This document shows, piece by piece, positions 21,050-32,436 of a stretch of 64,000 bases of DNA. The position numbers and the translations under genes were made by a program. Source of the stretch: CAVORD01 sp963698535 (GTDB lineage Bacteria; Bacteroidota; Bacteroidia; Bacteroidales; VadinHA17); contig CAVORD010000001.1 of NCBI GenBank assembly GCA_963698535.1, positions 1,302,001 through 1,366,000 on the forward strand, given 5' to 3'. The notes beneath the pieces are model-generated. The model had not been told where the DNA came from. It did no database searches and saw nothing but the letters and a program-made list of their open reading frames with translations. Positions within the stretch are counted from its first letter, which is position 1. The number at the start of each line of letters is the position of its first letter.

Positions 21050-22903
21050 ATGAACATGAAACGATATATTAGAATAATAACAGTGTCACTTTTAGTGGTA
21101 TTGAGCACGATCAGCTGCGAGGATTATCTGAACATCCCGCCGGAGGCAGATATTTCAGAAGAACAAATCTTCGGTACTTATGCGGCTTTCCAGGGTTTTC
21201 AGGATAAGTTACAAAACAACCTGGTTGATTATAATAACCACGGGGCAAGGGTTACCCACTCAATAGGCGGTGAAGCACTTTCACCTTCCGGTCAGTCTGT
21301 TTTTAACGGGAATCTGGGTAACTATTTTTATCTGCTAACCAACCGTGGTATATATGCTCCGGCTGAAAGTAACGCATTTGCTGCCGGATTGTACTCCTCA
21401 ATGTGGGAGAATATCCGTATTGCAAATATGTGTCTTGAAAAGCTGGAATCGGGCATTTTAAAAGATGCTACAGATGAACAGAGAAACTGGCTGAAAGGAC
21501 AGGCACTGTTTTTCAGGGCCTACTACTATTATGAGTTTGTGAGGTCTTTTGGTACTGTACCTTATGTTGACAAAGTATTTACAGCTGAAGAACAGGATAT
21601 GAAACGCCACTGGACCTACCAAAAAAATGGCAAGACCTATAAAGATGTCCAGGCAGTATTTGAACGCATAGTTGATGACCTTGATCAGGCTGCAACCCTG
21701 TTGCCGGCTGTATGGGATAACCCCAATAATGACTGGGGACGTCCAACCAAACTGGCAGCCCTGGGATTTAAGGCAAAAGCATTACAGTACTCTGCCAGTC
21801 CTCTCTTTAATGAACAGGCAACCGGAGTTCTGGATTATAATAAGGATTTGCTCGACCGGTGCGCACTGGCATGCAAGGAGGCAATAGATTTAGCCGTCAA
21901 CCTGGTTGGAACCCAACCCGCCGGAATGCCTGCGTTAGGTGCTGACGCCCTTACACCATGGGCAGACATGAGAACCGTCTTTGCTACTGCCGACGGAACT
22001 GCGCCTGGCACTACTGAGGTTCTGTTTCATCGCAAGGTTGACAGATTTGGCGCTCCGATGGTCAGCCAGTCAACTCAAAGAGGCCATAGTCATCGCCAAC
22101 TCACCAATGAAAGGGCTGCTCAGGGCTCCCAGAACTATCTGGATCTATTTGAAATGAAAGACGGATCACGCTACCAGGTTGCTTATGATTTACTTCCGGC
22201 AAGAAGGTGGGTTGACAGGGACAACCGGTTTAAATTTAATTTTTATACCCATGGCGACGTAATTAGTGGATTAACTATGAATTTTTCCACTACACAGTCG
22301 AATTCAGATGGGGCATTGAATAGTAATGCTATCAGGAAATATTTATGTGATGGAGTCACAAAAAATAATCCTATGCTTTCCACACGCTCTACGCCCTTAT
22401 TAAGATTAGCCGATATTTACCTGACTTATGCGGAGGCAGTATTTGAGAGTACAGGGAGTTACAATACCATTCCCGCCGGCTTATCCATGACAGCAGAGGA
22501 CGCAGTTAATATAGTAAGACTTCGTGCCGGTCAGCCAAATGTTGCAACAACATTGCCCTTCTATGAAGGTAATTATAGGCCAAATAGCGAAGAACTTTCT
22601 TCTGACCCTGCTTTCCGACTGCTTTACAGGAATGAAAGAGCAGTTGAATTGGCTTACGAAGGGGTTTACTGGTTTGATCTCAGACGCTGGAAAAGGTCAC
22701 ATCTTAAAGACGGCGAAAATTTACAGGCTTTAAGATTCAATGTTGTTGGCAGTGGTACTTCTGGATTTAAACCTATTGTTGAATCATCCATTACAAGGGC
22801 AGATGTTGCTACTTATGTCTTTAAAGCCCAGCACTATTGGATGCCTTTTGACCCAAGTCTTACAAGATTTACAAAGGACTGGGAACAGAACCCTGGCTGG
22901 TAG
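21050..22903 (+). CDS. SusD/RagB family nutrient-binding lipoprotein
   Basis: The protein has 617 residues. A lipoprotein signal (lipobox TISC, then EDYLNIPPE, the characteristic SusD N-terminus) is followed by a helical TPR-like core. Typical features are GQALFFRAYYYYEFVRSFGTVPY in two parts, ALGFKAKALQYSASPLFN and a C-terminal RNERAVELAYEGVYWFDLRRW. It caps the SusC barrel and binds oligosaccharides at the cell surface. The gene follows SusC closely, as is the rule, and precedes a second SusC/SusD pair after 25 bases. Alternative ATG codons at 21050 and 21056 differ by two residues. Confidence 0.96.
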   Translation: MNMKRYIRIITVSLLVVLSTISCEDYLNIPPEADISEEQIFGTYAAFQGFQDKLQNNLVDYNNHGARVTHSIGGEALSPSGQSVFNGNLGNYFYLLTNRGIYAPAESNAFAAGLYSSMWENIRIANMCLEKLESGILKDATDEQRNWLKGQALFFRAYYYYEFVRSFGTVPYVDKVFTAEEQDMKRHWTYQKNGKTYKDVQAVFERIVDDLDQAATLLPAVWDNPNNDWGRPTKLAALGFKAKALQYSASPLFNEQATGVLDYNKDLLDRCALACKEAIDLAVNLVGTQPAGMPALGADALTPWADMRTVFATADGTAPGTTEVLFHRKVDRFGAPMVSQSTQRGHSHRQLTNERAAQGSQNYLDLFEMKDGSRYQVAYDLLPARRWVDRDNRFKFNFYTHGDVISGLTMNFSTTQSNSDGALNSNAIRKYLCDGVTKNNPMLSTRSTPLLRLADIYLTYAEAVFESTGSYNTIPAGLSMTAEDAVNIVRLRAGQPNVATTLPFYEGNYRPNSEELSSDPAFRLLYRNERAVELAYEGVYWFDLRRWKRSHLKDGENLQALRFNVVGSGTSGFKPIVESSITRADVATYVFKAQHYWMPFDPSLTRFTKDWEQNPGW

Positions 22904-22928
22904 TTAATGGTAACCATTTAACAGATTA

Positions 22929-25773
22929 ATGAAACGTATTATGAAGAATCAAATATTTAAGATATACTGTCTGATAGCTTTGCTCTCCTTATCTTATGGC
23001 CTAAATGCACAGGATATAGGGATAACGTCAGATACTATTCCTGAGCTAAACTGGAGGGATAAGGAGGTAAATCTTACCTTCAACACTGTTACCTCAAGAA
23101 AATCAACAGGATCAATTATTACAATTGATGTTCAGGAACAACTGAAGAGAGATCAGAATATGACTATCGGCGAAATTCTGAATGGAAAGGCATTCGGCCT
23201 GATTGGATCAGCCAATACCTGGGGAACAGGAGATGCTATCATCCTGGTTGACGGGATCAGGCAGAACAGCTTCTATCTGAGCAATTTAGATCCGCTGGAG
23301 GTAGAGACCATAGTTATTATGAAAGATGCACTATCAAAAGCAATGTATGGAGCTCAGGGTGACAATGGGGTTATCCTTATTAATACAATGCGTGGTAAAG
23401 CCGGAAAACAACAGTTCAGGGTTATGGGCCAATATGGACTTGCAACTCCCAGGGCTTTGCCAAAATATCTGAATGCTGCTGATTATATGGAGAAATTTAA
23501 TGAAGCCCAGCTTAATGACGGTATCGATCCGGCATCTCTCCGATATAGCCAGGAAACTATCGATGGTACACGCAGTGGTACGAATCCTGCCCGTTACCCC
23601 GATAATGATTTCTATTCCGACCTCTATCTGAAAGAGCGCACTTCAGAGGCAAGGATCTTTGCCGATGTTACAGGCGGGAACGATAAGGCGATATATTACC
23701 TTAATACAGGCTGGACAGGTACTGATGGCTGGATGAATACTCGCTCAGGGTGATATTACAAATAACTTTAAGTTCAGAGGAAATCTTGAATTTGAAATCA
23801 ACGATTTCATGAAGATGAGAGTTTATTCAAACGCCAATGTGTCATTCAACAAGCAGCCCAACACTCAAAGCATCTGGTCCACCGCATCTACAGAGTTACC
23901 GAACAACTATCCGGTATTATGGGATCCCGGCATCATCACAAATGTCGAATTCCGCAATTACCTGCTCTCAAAAGCTAACCTGGTTGACGGACAACTATTG
24001 GGAGGTAATTCAACTTTCCTTAATAATGTTTACGGTGGTTTTGCCCAGAATGGCAACAGAACTTTCGTTCAGAGAGGTGCCCAAATGGGTGGCCAACTGA
24101 ACATTGACATGGGTTCAATAACCGAAGGGCTCTCTGCAAGTATTTTCGGAAGCATGAATTTCTATAATACAATATATGCTAATCAAAATACTACATTCAG
24201 CGTTTACCAGCCGGTCTTTGACGCTGTAAGCGGGTTGCTCGACACAGTATTCGTTTTTGGTACTGACAAAACTGCTAACCAGTATTTCACAAACAGCGGT
24301 AATTCTGACTTTGCCAGACAAATTTCATATTACGCCACCATAAACTACGATCGTAGCTTTGGAAACCATGAAGTCTCTGCAACAGCCTTATTCTATAATG
24401 ACATTTTAACAACACCGGGATTGTTGCAGGATGATTTGTTGCTTCATGCTGCAGTGGCACTAAGCTATGTGAATTCAAAAAAATATCTGGCTGAAGTTTC
24501 ACTGACTGAAATAGGAAGCAGAAAGCTGAAAGAAGGAAACAGGATGGAACTTGCTCCTTCATTTGGATTGGGTTGGGTTCTGTCAGAGGAAGGTTTTATG
24601 TCGAATACCTCATTTATTGATTTTCTGAAAATTCGTGCCTCATATGGTATTTCGAAAAATGACAACTGGTCCAGCTACAATCTATACAGAAGCACTTTCA
24701 CCAGAGGAACAACCTTTAATTATCAGAACGGTGCCTCTTCAAATCAGGTTACAAATTATGCTTCAATTCCAAATAATATTGTTCTGCAACAAAGAAGAGA
24801 CATAACTTTTGGCGTAGATGCAACCATGTTTGATAAGGCTTTAAATTTTGAAATGGAGTATTTCAACAGCACTTCACTCGATAATATTACACTTATGTCA
24901 AGTACATATCCTCAATTACTTGGCTTTGAGAATCTGGTTTACAACAACTATAACAGCGACCGGACTCAGGGTATTGCTTTGGGCCTGAGCTACAAGATGT
25001 CAGTCGCAAATGATTTCTCAATAACAGCGGGTGGTAACTTTACTTACATTTCCCCGGTCATAACAAAACTTGAGGAACCTTTCTATGAAGGAGCAGACGC
25101 CGCCTTGACCAGAACAGGAACACCAACTGATGCTATCTGGGGGCTGAAATCGGACGGACTCTACGGCGAAGCCGATTTCAATCCGGATGGAACTCTTATC
25201 TCTGGTTTACCAGTACCTTCTTTCGGAACTGTAAAACCGGGTGATATTAAATATCTTGATCAAAACGGTGATGATAAAATAGATAATAACGACGTGAGGA
25301 TTATAGGCAATGGATTGCGTAATCAGTTTAGTCTACATCTGAATGTTGGTTATAAAGATTTTAATCTTTTTATTCTTGGAATTGGTCAGATGGGTGATTA
25401 TAATTACCGTTCAGGCAACTATTTCCGGGTATTTGGTGATGTAAAGTATTCCGAAATGGTTAACGATGCATACGGCCCCGATAACAAAGATGTAAACGCA
25501 CTTCATCCACGCTTATCCGCATCATCCTCAAGTCATAATAATCGCAACTCCGATTTTTGGTTATATAAGAATAACTCTTTTGTTATCCCAACAATCCAGC
25601 TGTCATACAGTTTTTCGGGCTCGGAAAAGGTATCTTTCCTTAAAGATTCAAGGCTGTACGTAAGATTAAATAATGCTGTCGTCCTGGGATCAAATAAACA
25701 ATACTCAGAACTCGTAATAGGAGGTGTACCAAGGACCAGAGGTCTGGTTATGGGTTTGATAGCATCATTTTAA
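22929..25773 (+). CDS. SusC/RagA-like TonB-linked receptor lacking the N-terminal regulatory domain; frame broken by one base
   Basis: A signal peptide (cleavage near LNAQ) leads almost directly into a plug domain (LVDGIRQNSFYLSNLDPLEVE, then GVILINTMRGKAG). The carboxypeptidase-D-like domain found in the first SusC is missing. The frame stops at 23753 after WMNTRSG. One extra G in the GGG at 23748-23750 explains this, because GDITNNFKFRGNLEF continues in the next frame and joins to the barrel (from 23809). Restored length is about 947 residues, ending in MGLIASF. It probably pairs with the SusD gene 20 bases downstream. The shortened N-terminus is a real feature, because the first frame is intact from the start codon to the plug. 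Confidence 0.9.
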
Positions 25774-25793
25774 ACTATTAAAATAAAAATAAA

Positions 25794-27525
25794 ATGAAAA
25801 AATACAGATATTTCATATCACTCCTGATAGCTCTGACAGGCCTCTTTAGCTCATGTGAAATGTTGGAGCCGGAGGAAGACAATTCATATGACTTAAATGA
25901 CGTCTCATCTGTTGTGACCTATTTTGAGGGAATTCTTCTTCGTGCCTATACCGATATTCCCGTTTCTCACAACTCATTTAATCTGTCTTACGCCTCCGAT
26001 GATGCCGTAACAAATGTTCCTGCCAGCCCGGTAAAGACAGTTGTAGCAGGAGGATGGACATCAACTGCAAATCCCTTTGACCAGTGGAACAGGGCCTATG
26101 AGAGTATTTTATACATAAATACTTTCATGGATGAGATGGATGATATTGAATGGTATTGGAGAAATGCAGAAACAAACGCCTACTTTGCTAAGAAACTGAG
26201 GGGTGAAGCATATGCTCTAAGAGCCTGGAACTATTTCAACTTGCTTCAGGCCCACGCAGGTATAGGAAAGAATGGAGAAACACTTGGAGTGCCAATTGTT
26301 GATCATGTACTTAGCATATCAAAACCTGAAGATTACCAGATACCTCGAGCTACTTTCAACGCTCTGGTGAATTTTATCATTAAAGACTGCGATAGTGCAA
26401 TATCTAAACTGCCTGTGCGCTGGGTCAATACAGGTAATTCCAATGCCGATATTGCCATTGGTGAGCGAAATACTAACAGAATAAACGGAGCGGTAGCACG
26501 GCTCATTAAGGCAAAAACACTTTTATATGCGGCAAGTCCGGCATATTCTGACGGAACATTCACATATCAAATGGCAGCTCTTGCAGCAGCAGACCTTATG
26601 AATAATAATAACGGTTTAACCAATGTTAATCTCGCCAATACTGTTCATACAGAGTATTACACCGATCCTAATGTCCCCGGACAGAATAATAACCACCCTG
26701 AGGTTCTATGGTATTCGACAAGGGTCAACTCATCCAACAACTGGGAAGCTATCGAACTATCCTCCCTCACTGTTCGGACAGGGTTTAACCAATCCTACTC
26801 AGGACCTGGTTAACGCATTTCCCATGGCAGACGGTACCCCTACTCCTGCCGCTGTAATAAATTCAAGCACGCCTTATGCCGGAAGAGATCCCAGATTGGC
26901 AAAATACATTCTGTTTAACGGAGCAAGTTTTACGAGAGGTGCGACAGTGGTCACAATTAATACAACTGATGGGAGTCTTGATGCACTCGGTAGTTCAAAT
27001 ATCAGTTCGACAAAAACCGGCTACTATCTGAAAAAGTTCATGAATGTGAAAAATGTAGACCTCGACCCGAATGTTAATTCCGGAGGACTCCATTTCTACA
27101 CTTATGCACGTTATACCGATGCACTTCTTATCTTCGCGGAAGCGGCAAATGAAGCTGTTGGTCCTGATGGCATTATTGGAGGCTTTAGTGCCAGACAGGT
27201 TATTAACGCTATCCGTACCAGAGCAGGTATAACTTCCACCGCTTACGCAGATGGGCTTAACCAGGTACAAATGACTGACCTGATACGTAATGAGAGAAGA
27301 CTTGAAATGTGCTTTGAGGAGCAGCGCTTCTGGGACTTGCGGCGTTGGAATCTGATCACAGAAATTAAAAACCCGGTTAGTGGAGTTGAAGTATCAGCCG
27401 ATGGAACCACTTTTAACTACATGGAAGTTGAAAATCGTAATTATTCCGATTATCAGATTTACGGACCTATACCATACTATGAGACTCTTAAGTATGGTAT
27501 GATACAAAACCAGGGATGGCAGTAG
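25794..27525 (+). CDS. SusD/RagB family lipoprotein, frame broken by one base
   Basis: A lipoprotein signal (lipobox FSSC) and a SusD-type helical domain are clear in the first frame (LRGEAYALRAWNYFNLLQAH, then VARLIKAKTLLYAASPAYSDG). The frame departs near 26752-26762. Sequence matching SusD proteins (PPSLFGQGLTNPTQDLVNAFPM) resumes in the +1 frame and runs to the characteristic MTDLIRNERRLEMCFEEQRF and WDLRRWN. A single surplus base in the segment ATCGAACTATCC explains the shift. Repaired length is about 577 residues. It is the partner of the preceding truncated-type SusC, and is followed after 31 bases by a DUF1735-type lipoprotein. Confidence 0.9.
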
Positions 27526-27556
27526 TAACCTATTATAGAAGCAAAAAAATACCAGT

Positions 27557-28597
27557 ATGAAAAAGATAATATATTTATTAAGTATCGTAACCATCTTGTC
27601 TGGCTGTGAAAACAGGGATATAGAATTTGAAGACTTCGAATATCAGGCTGTTTATTTCCCGCACCAATCTCCATTAAGAACCATAATGCTGGGAGATGAA
27701 GTAATAGGAGATAATTCAATCGATCTTGAACATGCCTTTAGTATAGGAGCATCAATCGGTGGAATGTATAATAATACAAAGGACAGAGTGATTACGGTAG
27801 AATTTGCACCGGAACTGGCTTCAGACATTAACTTTGGTGCAGGAACCACACTTGAACTGATGCCTGCTAACTATTATAGCGCAACATTCGATAAGATAAC
27901 CATTCCGGCCGGAAGTTTCTTCGGGAAGTTAAGGGTGGATTTAACCGATGCTTTCTTTGCAGACACTCTTGCAACAGATTTGCGTTATGTTATTCCATTG
28001 CGTATTACTGATGCTCAGGGAGATTCCATATTATCAGGCCTCTCTACAGGTTTAGTTGCCACCCCGGATCCCCGGATCGCATCCCACTGGGCCGTACAGC
28101 CTAAGAATTATGTCATTTTTGGGGTCAAATATATAAATCCTACTCACGGTGTCTACTTGTTGCGAGGGAAAAGGAAAAACTTAACTAACCCATTGGATTC
28201 GGTTGTTTATTCAACACGATTCATCGACGATAACGACATTACAAAGCTGACTACCAGGTCGATGACTCAGAATTATATGCCCACAGTGGGAGGAACAAAC
28301 AAGGAAAGCGGCAATGCGAAATACAGTATGTTGCTCACCTTCGATGATGCCAACAAAAGTGTTACTGTTGCAAGGAGAAATGCAACTACAGTATTGGCCA
28401 CGGGAACAGGGAAGTTTTATTCCAAAACGGACTCACAGGCTGAAAGCTATAATGGCAAAAAACATCGTACTATTTACCTTGATTATACTTACGTCGACGG
28501 CGCAAATACTTATCAGGTTAACGACTCTCTGGTTTTTGTTGATACCGATGTAAAGTTTGAATCGTTTGAAGTTCAGGTCATACCTCCTAAGAAGTAA
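27557..28597 (+). CDS. DUF1735-type (BT_3987-like N-terminal domain) glycan-locus lipoprotein
   Basis: A lipoprotein of 346 residues (lipobox LSGC). The N-terminal half (YQAVYFPHQSPLRTIMLGDE, then ELMPANYYS, ITIPAGSFFGKLRVDL and RYVIPLRITDAQGDS) is a BT_3987-like/DUF1735 beta-sandwich. This domain is commonly found on surface glycan-binding proteins next to SusD. The C-terminal half is a second beta-rich domain that I cannot name. It is the last gene of the SusCD segment and is followed by a strong hairpin terminator. It likely takes the place of SusE/F as an extra glycan-binding lipoprotein. Confidence 0.78.
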   Translation: MKKIIYLLSIVTILSGCENRDIEFEDFEYQAVYFPHQSPLRTIMLGDEVIGDNSIDLEHAFSIGASIGGMYNNTKDRVITVEFAPELASDINFGAGTTLELMPANYYSATFDKITIPAGSFFGKLRVDLTDAFFADTLATDLRYVIPLRITDAQGDSILSGLSTGLVATPDPRIASHWAVQPKNYVIFGVKYINPTHGVYLLRGKRKNLTNPLDSVVYSTRFIDDNDITKLTTRSMTQNYMPTVGGTNKESGNAKYSMLLTFDDANKSVTVARRNATTVLATGTGKFYSKTDSQAESYNGKKHRTIYLDYTYVDGANTYQVNDSLVFVDTDVKFESFEVQVIPPKK

Positions 28598-28645
28598 TGT
28601 TCAACTATTCTAAGGTTAGAGGTTTGGTTAGGTAGTTTGTTTGGT

Positions 28646-28687
28646 AAAGGGTAGGACCATGTCAATAAGGTCCTGCCCTTTCTTTTT
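28646..28687 (+). terminator. Rho-independent terminator after the SusCD segment
   Basis: A 13-bp stem, with one G-U pair, is formed by 28646-28658 (AAAGGGTAGGACC) and 28669-28681 (GGTCCTGCCCTTT). The 10-base loop lies between them and the stem is followed by CTTTTTT. It sits 49 bases after the DUF1735 gene and 125 bases before the second GH92 gene. It therefore probably separates the SusCD transcript from the next block. Confidence 0.85.
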
Positions 28688-28812
28688 TACTGTCCAAAAA
28701 TACCATTAACTCAGGAAACTCTCCGCAAAAACCCGGCTTGCTCCTCTTCAGTAAGTGTACGGTTACTAAAATGCAAGAAAAAAGAACAGTTAGGTAAATA
28801 AAAGTCAGTGCA

Positions 28813-31038
28813 ATGAGAAATCTGTCAGATTCCACCAGGGTTGTACGATTGTCAGTAATGATATTCGTAATCATACTTTCCTCTTGCAAGGAGAGTATCA
28901 ACAAAGTCGACAATCTGAAATTCGTAGATCCACATATTGGCGGAATAGCCCCCCTGTTGCAGCCTACCCGTCCGCGTATGCATATTCCATTCGGAATGGT
29001 GCGTATGTATCCGGTAAGGAAAGATTACCGCGATGATCAGATAGAATCATTCCCTCTTATTGTCAGAGATCACCGGTCAAGTCCAGTTTTTAATATCCTG
29101 CCGGTTTCCGGCGAATTCCCGGCGGATAAGATACCCGTTTCGGTATGGGACCAGGAGCTTGAAATTGCATCTCCCTACTACTATTCAACCTGGCTTGAAA
29201 ATTTCAATATCACAGTCGAGTATTCACCCGGTGAGAAAACAGGTTTTTACCAGTTTAGTTATCCGGAGGGTAGCGCCAGGAGCTTGTTCCTAAAAGCATT
29301 GAACGGAACTGACTGGACAATGAACGATGATGGTACAATTAAAGGAAGCGTCTCCTTCAACGGGATGCAGGCATTTGCAGTTGGGATCTTTGATAGTCAG
29401 GGCGTTATCAGCAAAGACGGAAGAAATTCATGGATAACGTGGCAGGACAGCGGGAAGAGTATTATCAAACTCAAATATGGTATATCATTCATCAGCTTCG
29501 AACAGGCAAACAAGAACCTTATGAATGAGATTCCGGGCTGGGATTTTGAAGAGTTTAAAGGTGTTGCAAAAGGGAAATGGCAAAAAGCAATTAACCAAAT
29601 TCAGGTTGAAGGCGGCAGCGAAGCTTACAAGCGTACTTTCTATACTGCCCTGTACCGCTGCATGGAAAGAATGGTAAACATTACCGAGGATGGTAAGTAT
29701 TATAGTAATTATGACGGTAAAGTACATGAGGATGACAGGGACTTTTATGTCGATGACTGGATATGGGACACTTACCTGGCACTGCATCCTCTACGATTTA
29801 TTCTTAATCCTGAAATGGAGTCCGACATGATAGCTTCCTATATCAGAATGTATGAACAGTCGGGTTGGATGCCGCAATTCCCACAGGTTGAAGGAGATAC
29901 ACCTCCAATGAACGGATTCCATTCAACAATTATGATTCTTGATGCCTGGAGAAAGGGAATAAGGGAATTTGATATTAACAGGGCTTATGAAGGAATGAAA
30001 AAGAACGCCCTGCAGGGTACAATGGTACCCTGGAGAATGGGTGAGGCCTGTGAACTGGATTCATTTTATTATGATAATGGCTACTTCCCTGCCCTGCACC
30101 CGGGTGAAAAGGAGACCGTTGAAAGGGTGCATCCGTTTGAGAAAAGACAATCAGTAGCTGTAACTCTTGCTGCCAGCTATGATGACTGGGCTCTGGCACA
30201 GATGGCAAAGGAACTTGGCAAGACAGATGATTACACCCTTTTCACTGAAAGGGCTCAGAATTATAAGAACCTCTACTGGGCTGAAAAAGGGTTCTTCATG
30301 CCAAAAGACAAGGATGGAAATTGGATTGAAATCGACCCTAAATTCGATGGAGGTATGGGTGGACGCGACTATTACGATGAAAATAATGGCTGGACATACT
30401 TATGGGGTGTTCAACAGGATATCCCTGGCCTCCAAAAACTTATGGGTGGCAGGGCTGCTTTTGAAAACCGTCTCGATCAGATGTTCAGGGAAGATCTGGG
30501 CAGGAGCCAGTATGAACTCTATGCACGCTTTCCCGACTTCACAGGCATTGTTGGCCAGTATTCAATGGGTAATGAACCAAGTTTTCACATTCCTTACCTG
30601 TATAATCTTACCGATTCACCATGGAAGACACAGAAAAAAATCAGGATGCTTCTGAATACCTGGTTCAAGGACAACGTTCATGGTATACCTGGCGATGAGG
30701 ACGGTGGTGGTATGTCGGCTTTTGTTGTTTTTTCATCCATGGGATTTTATCCTTTGGTTCCTGGTATACCTATTTACACCATTGGCAGTCCGTTGTTCTC
30801 AAAAGTGACTATCAATCTTCCAAACGGAAAACAGTTTGTCTTATCTGCACCAGATTGTTCTGAAAGGAACAAGTATATTCAGAGTGCGAAACTCAATGGC
30901 CATGAGTTAAGTGGGCCATGGTTTTCGCACGATGACATTGTTAATGGCGGATTACTTGAATTAGTTATGGGTCCATATCCCAACAGGAAATGGGGAACCG
31001 GGACATCCGCAATTCCCGGACTCTTTAAACCTCAATAA
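28813..31038 (+). CDS. GH92 family exo-alpha-mannosidase, second copy, lipoprotein
   Basis: The protein has 741 residues with a lipoprotein signal (Cys25, ILSSC). It is colinear with the first GH92 throughout, sharing the VDPHIGGIAPLL-type start, DENNGWTYLWGVQQD, GNEPSFH at about residue 586 and GDEDGGGMSAF at about 627. The catalytic acid and the two Asp residues are therefore conserved. The two copies differ widely enough in the N-terminal domain that they may act on different linkages. It follows the terminator and starts a new block that continues with a GH71/99-like protein after 14 bases. The two blocks in this locus begin in the same way. Confidence 0.93.
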   Translation: MRNLSDSTRVVRLSVMIFVIILSSCKESINKVDNLKFVDPHIGGIAPLLQPTRPRMHIPFGMVRMYPVRKDYRDDQIESFPLIVRDHRSSPVFNILPVSGEFPADKIPVSVWDQELEIASPYYYSTWLENFNITVEYSPGEKTGFYQFSYPEGSARSLFLKALNGTDWTMNDDGTIKGSVSFNGMQAFAVGIFDSQGVISKDGRNSWITWQDSGKSIIKLKYGISFISFEQANKNLMNEIPGWDFEEFKGVAKGKWQKAINQIQVEGGSEAYKRTFYTALYRCMERMVNITEDGKYYSNYDGKVHEDDRDFYVDDWIWDTYLALHPLRFILNPEMESDMIASYIRMYEQSGWMPQFPQVEGDTPPMNGFHSTIMILDAWRKGIREFDINRAYEGMKKNALQGTMVPWRMGEACELDSFYYDNGYFPALHPGEKETVERVHPFEKRQSVAVTLAASYDDWALAQMAKELGKTDDYTLFTERAQNYKNLYWAEKGFFMPKDKDGNWIEIDPKFDGGMGGRDYYDENNGWTYLWGVQQDIPGLQKLMGGRAAFENRLDQMFREDLGRSQYELYARFPDFTGIVGQYSMGNEPSFHIPYLYNLTDSPWKTQKKIRMLLNTWFKDNVHGIPGDEDGGGMSAFVVFSSMGFYPLVPGIPIYTIGSPLFSKVTINLPNGKQFVLSAPDCSERNKYIQSAKLNGHELSGPWFSHDDIVNGGLLELVMGPYPNRKWGTGTSAIPGLFKPQ

Positions 31039-31052
31039 AGATTAAACCTTCT

Positions 31053-32370
31053 ATGAATATGTATAGGATCATTGTGCTGATATTAATTATTAACGCTTCC
31101 ATGTCGGGTTTAGTTGCCCAGAACAGGCATGGAAAGGAGAGCCTTTTCCCTAGTTACAAGGGTCTTGTAATGGCCGGTTATCAGGGTTGGTTCCGGGCAC
31201 CAGGCGATGCGGTGAATGAAGGATGGGTACACTATGGGAGCAACAGTAAATTCGATAATGAAAACAATACCATAGATTTCTGGCCCGATGTGTCGGAGTA
31301 TGAGAAGACTTACAAAACCGAATTTAAATCGTCCGATGGAAAGCCGGCAGAAGTCTTCAGCTCAGTTGATAAAAGTACCACTGACCTTCATTTCAAATGG
31401 ATGAAGGAATACGGAATTGACGGAGTTTTTATGCAGCGATTCTTTGGTGTAACCAGAGGATATAAAAACAGCGGTAAATCGCAGGATTTGATATCTGCGG
31501 AACGCATTGAACGCTTCAAAAGTTAATGGAAGGGCAATTGCTGTAATGTACGATCTGTCAGGACTCAAGTCCGATGGAGAAGATTGCTCCTCTGTAATTG
31601 AAGACTGGAAAATGCTGGTTGACGAGTTGAGGATAACAAATCAGGGCAACAACCAGACCTATCTTTACCATAACGGGAAACCCCTTGTTGCTATCTGGGG
31701 CGTCGGTTTTCCGGACCGTTCTTACAATATACGGAAAATTGGGCTGAGCCGGCTTATAGACTTCCTGAAGAATGACCCTGTTTACGGCGGCTGCTCGGTA
31801 ATGCTGGGTGTACCTACTTACTTCAGGGAGCTTAACAAGGATTGCTTGCCTGACCCCTACCTCCATGAACTTATCGAATCGGCAGATATTGTTATGCCGT
31901 GGATGGTCCAGCGCTTTACGCCTTATGTTCATAATTTTGTTGAACATTATCGGGACCATCTATTAGCTGATATCAAATGGTCGGCAGATAAGAATATTGA
32001 TTATGTGCCTTGTATATACCCGGGCTTTAGCTGGCGGAACCTATCTCTGGGAAAACCCGACCTTGCACGATATACTGCTTACTCGGCAATACCACGACTG
32101 GGAGGACGATTCTACTGGGATCAGATTGCCACAGTGATAAATGCCGGTGCCCAGATGATCTATGTTGCAATGTTCGATGAGGTTGATGAGGGAACTGCTA
32201 TATTCAAAGTGTCAGATAACCCTCCCAATAGTGACAAGGCACATTTTGTTGGTAATGATGGGATGCCGTCAGACCATTATCTGTGGCTTACAGGAATGGG
32301 TGCAAAAATGTTAAGAAGAGAGATCCCTTTAATCCTTACATTACCTGAAAGGGGAAAAACTGACAGGTAG
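31053..32370 (+). CDS. GH71/GH99-like glycoside hydrolase, frame broken by one base
   Basis: A signal peptide (cleavage near LVAQ) precedes a (beta/alpha)8 domain that matches the enzyme at 15600: GYQGWFRAPG, KWMKEYGIDGVFMQRF, and near the end MFDEVDEGTAIFKVS, whose Glu residues fit the GH99-type acidic pair. The first frame ends at 31526. Coding resumes in the +1 frame around 31489-31497, giving RNALNASKVNGRAIAVMYDLSG, so one base is surplus there. There is no obvious homopolymer at that spot. Restored length is about 438 residues. It lacks both the FN3-like domain and the T9SS tail of the other copy, so it is probably periplasmic. GH99 members cleave alpha-mannans; exact specificity is unknown. 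Confidence 0.82.
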
Positions 32371-32436
32371 CCCATAAATCATAAAGTCACAAAACCAAGG
32401 CTAACAGGTATATATAAAACAGATAGCATTAATATA

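Noticed and set aside
28750..28775. A second LacI-type operator upstream of the second GH92 gene (TAAGTGTACGGTTACTAA)
   Set aside because: Only three to four bases per arm are symmetrical, and no central CG with matching flanks like that at 45666-45681 is present.
30167..30655. A 162-codon open frame on the + strand
   Set aside because: It is an out-of-frame shadow of the second GH92 gene, where the correct frame is intact and carries the catalytic motifs.
10845..32370. Programmed ribosomal frameshifting as the explanation of the broken genes
   Set aside because: The shift sites differ in sequence, lie in unrelated genes and have no shared slippery heptamer or downstream hairpin. Short homopolymer errors explain them better.
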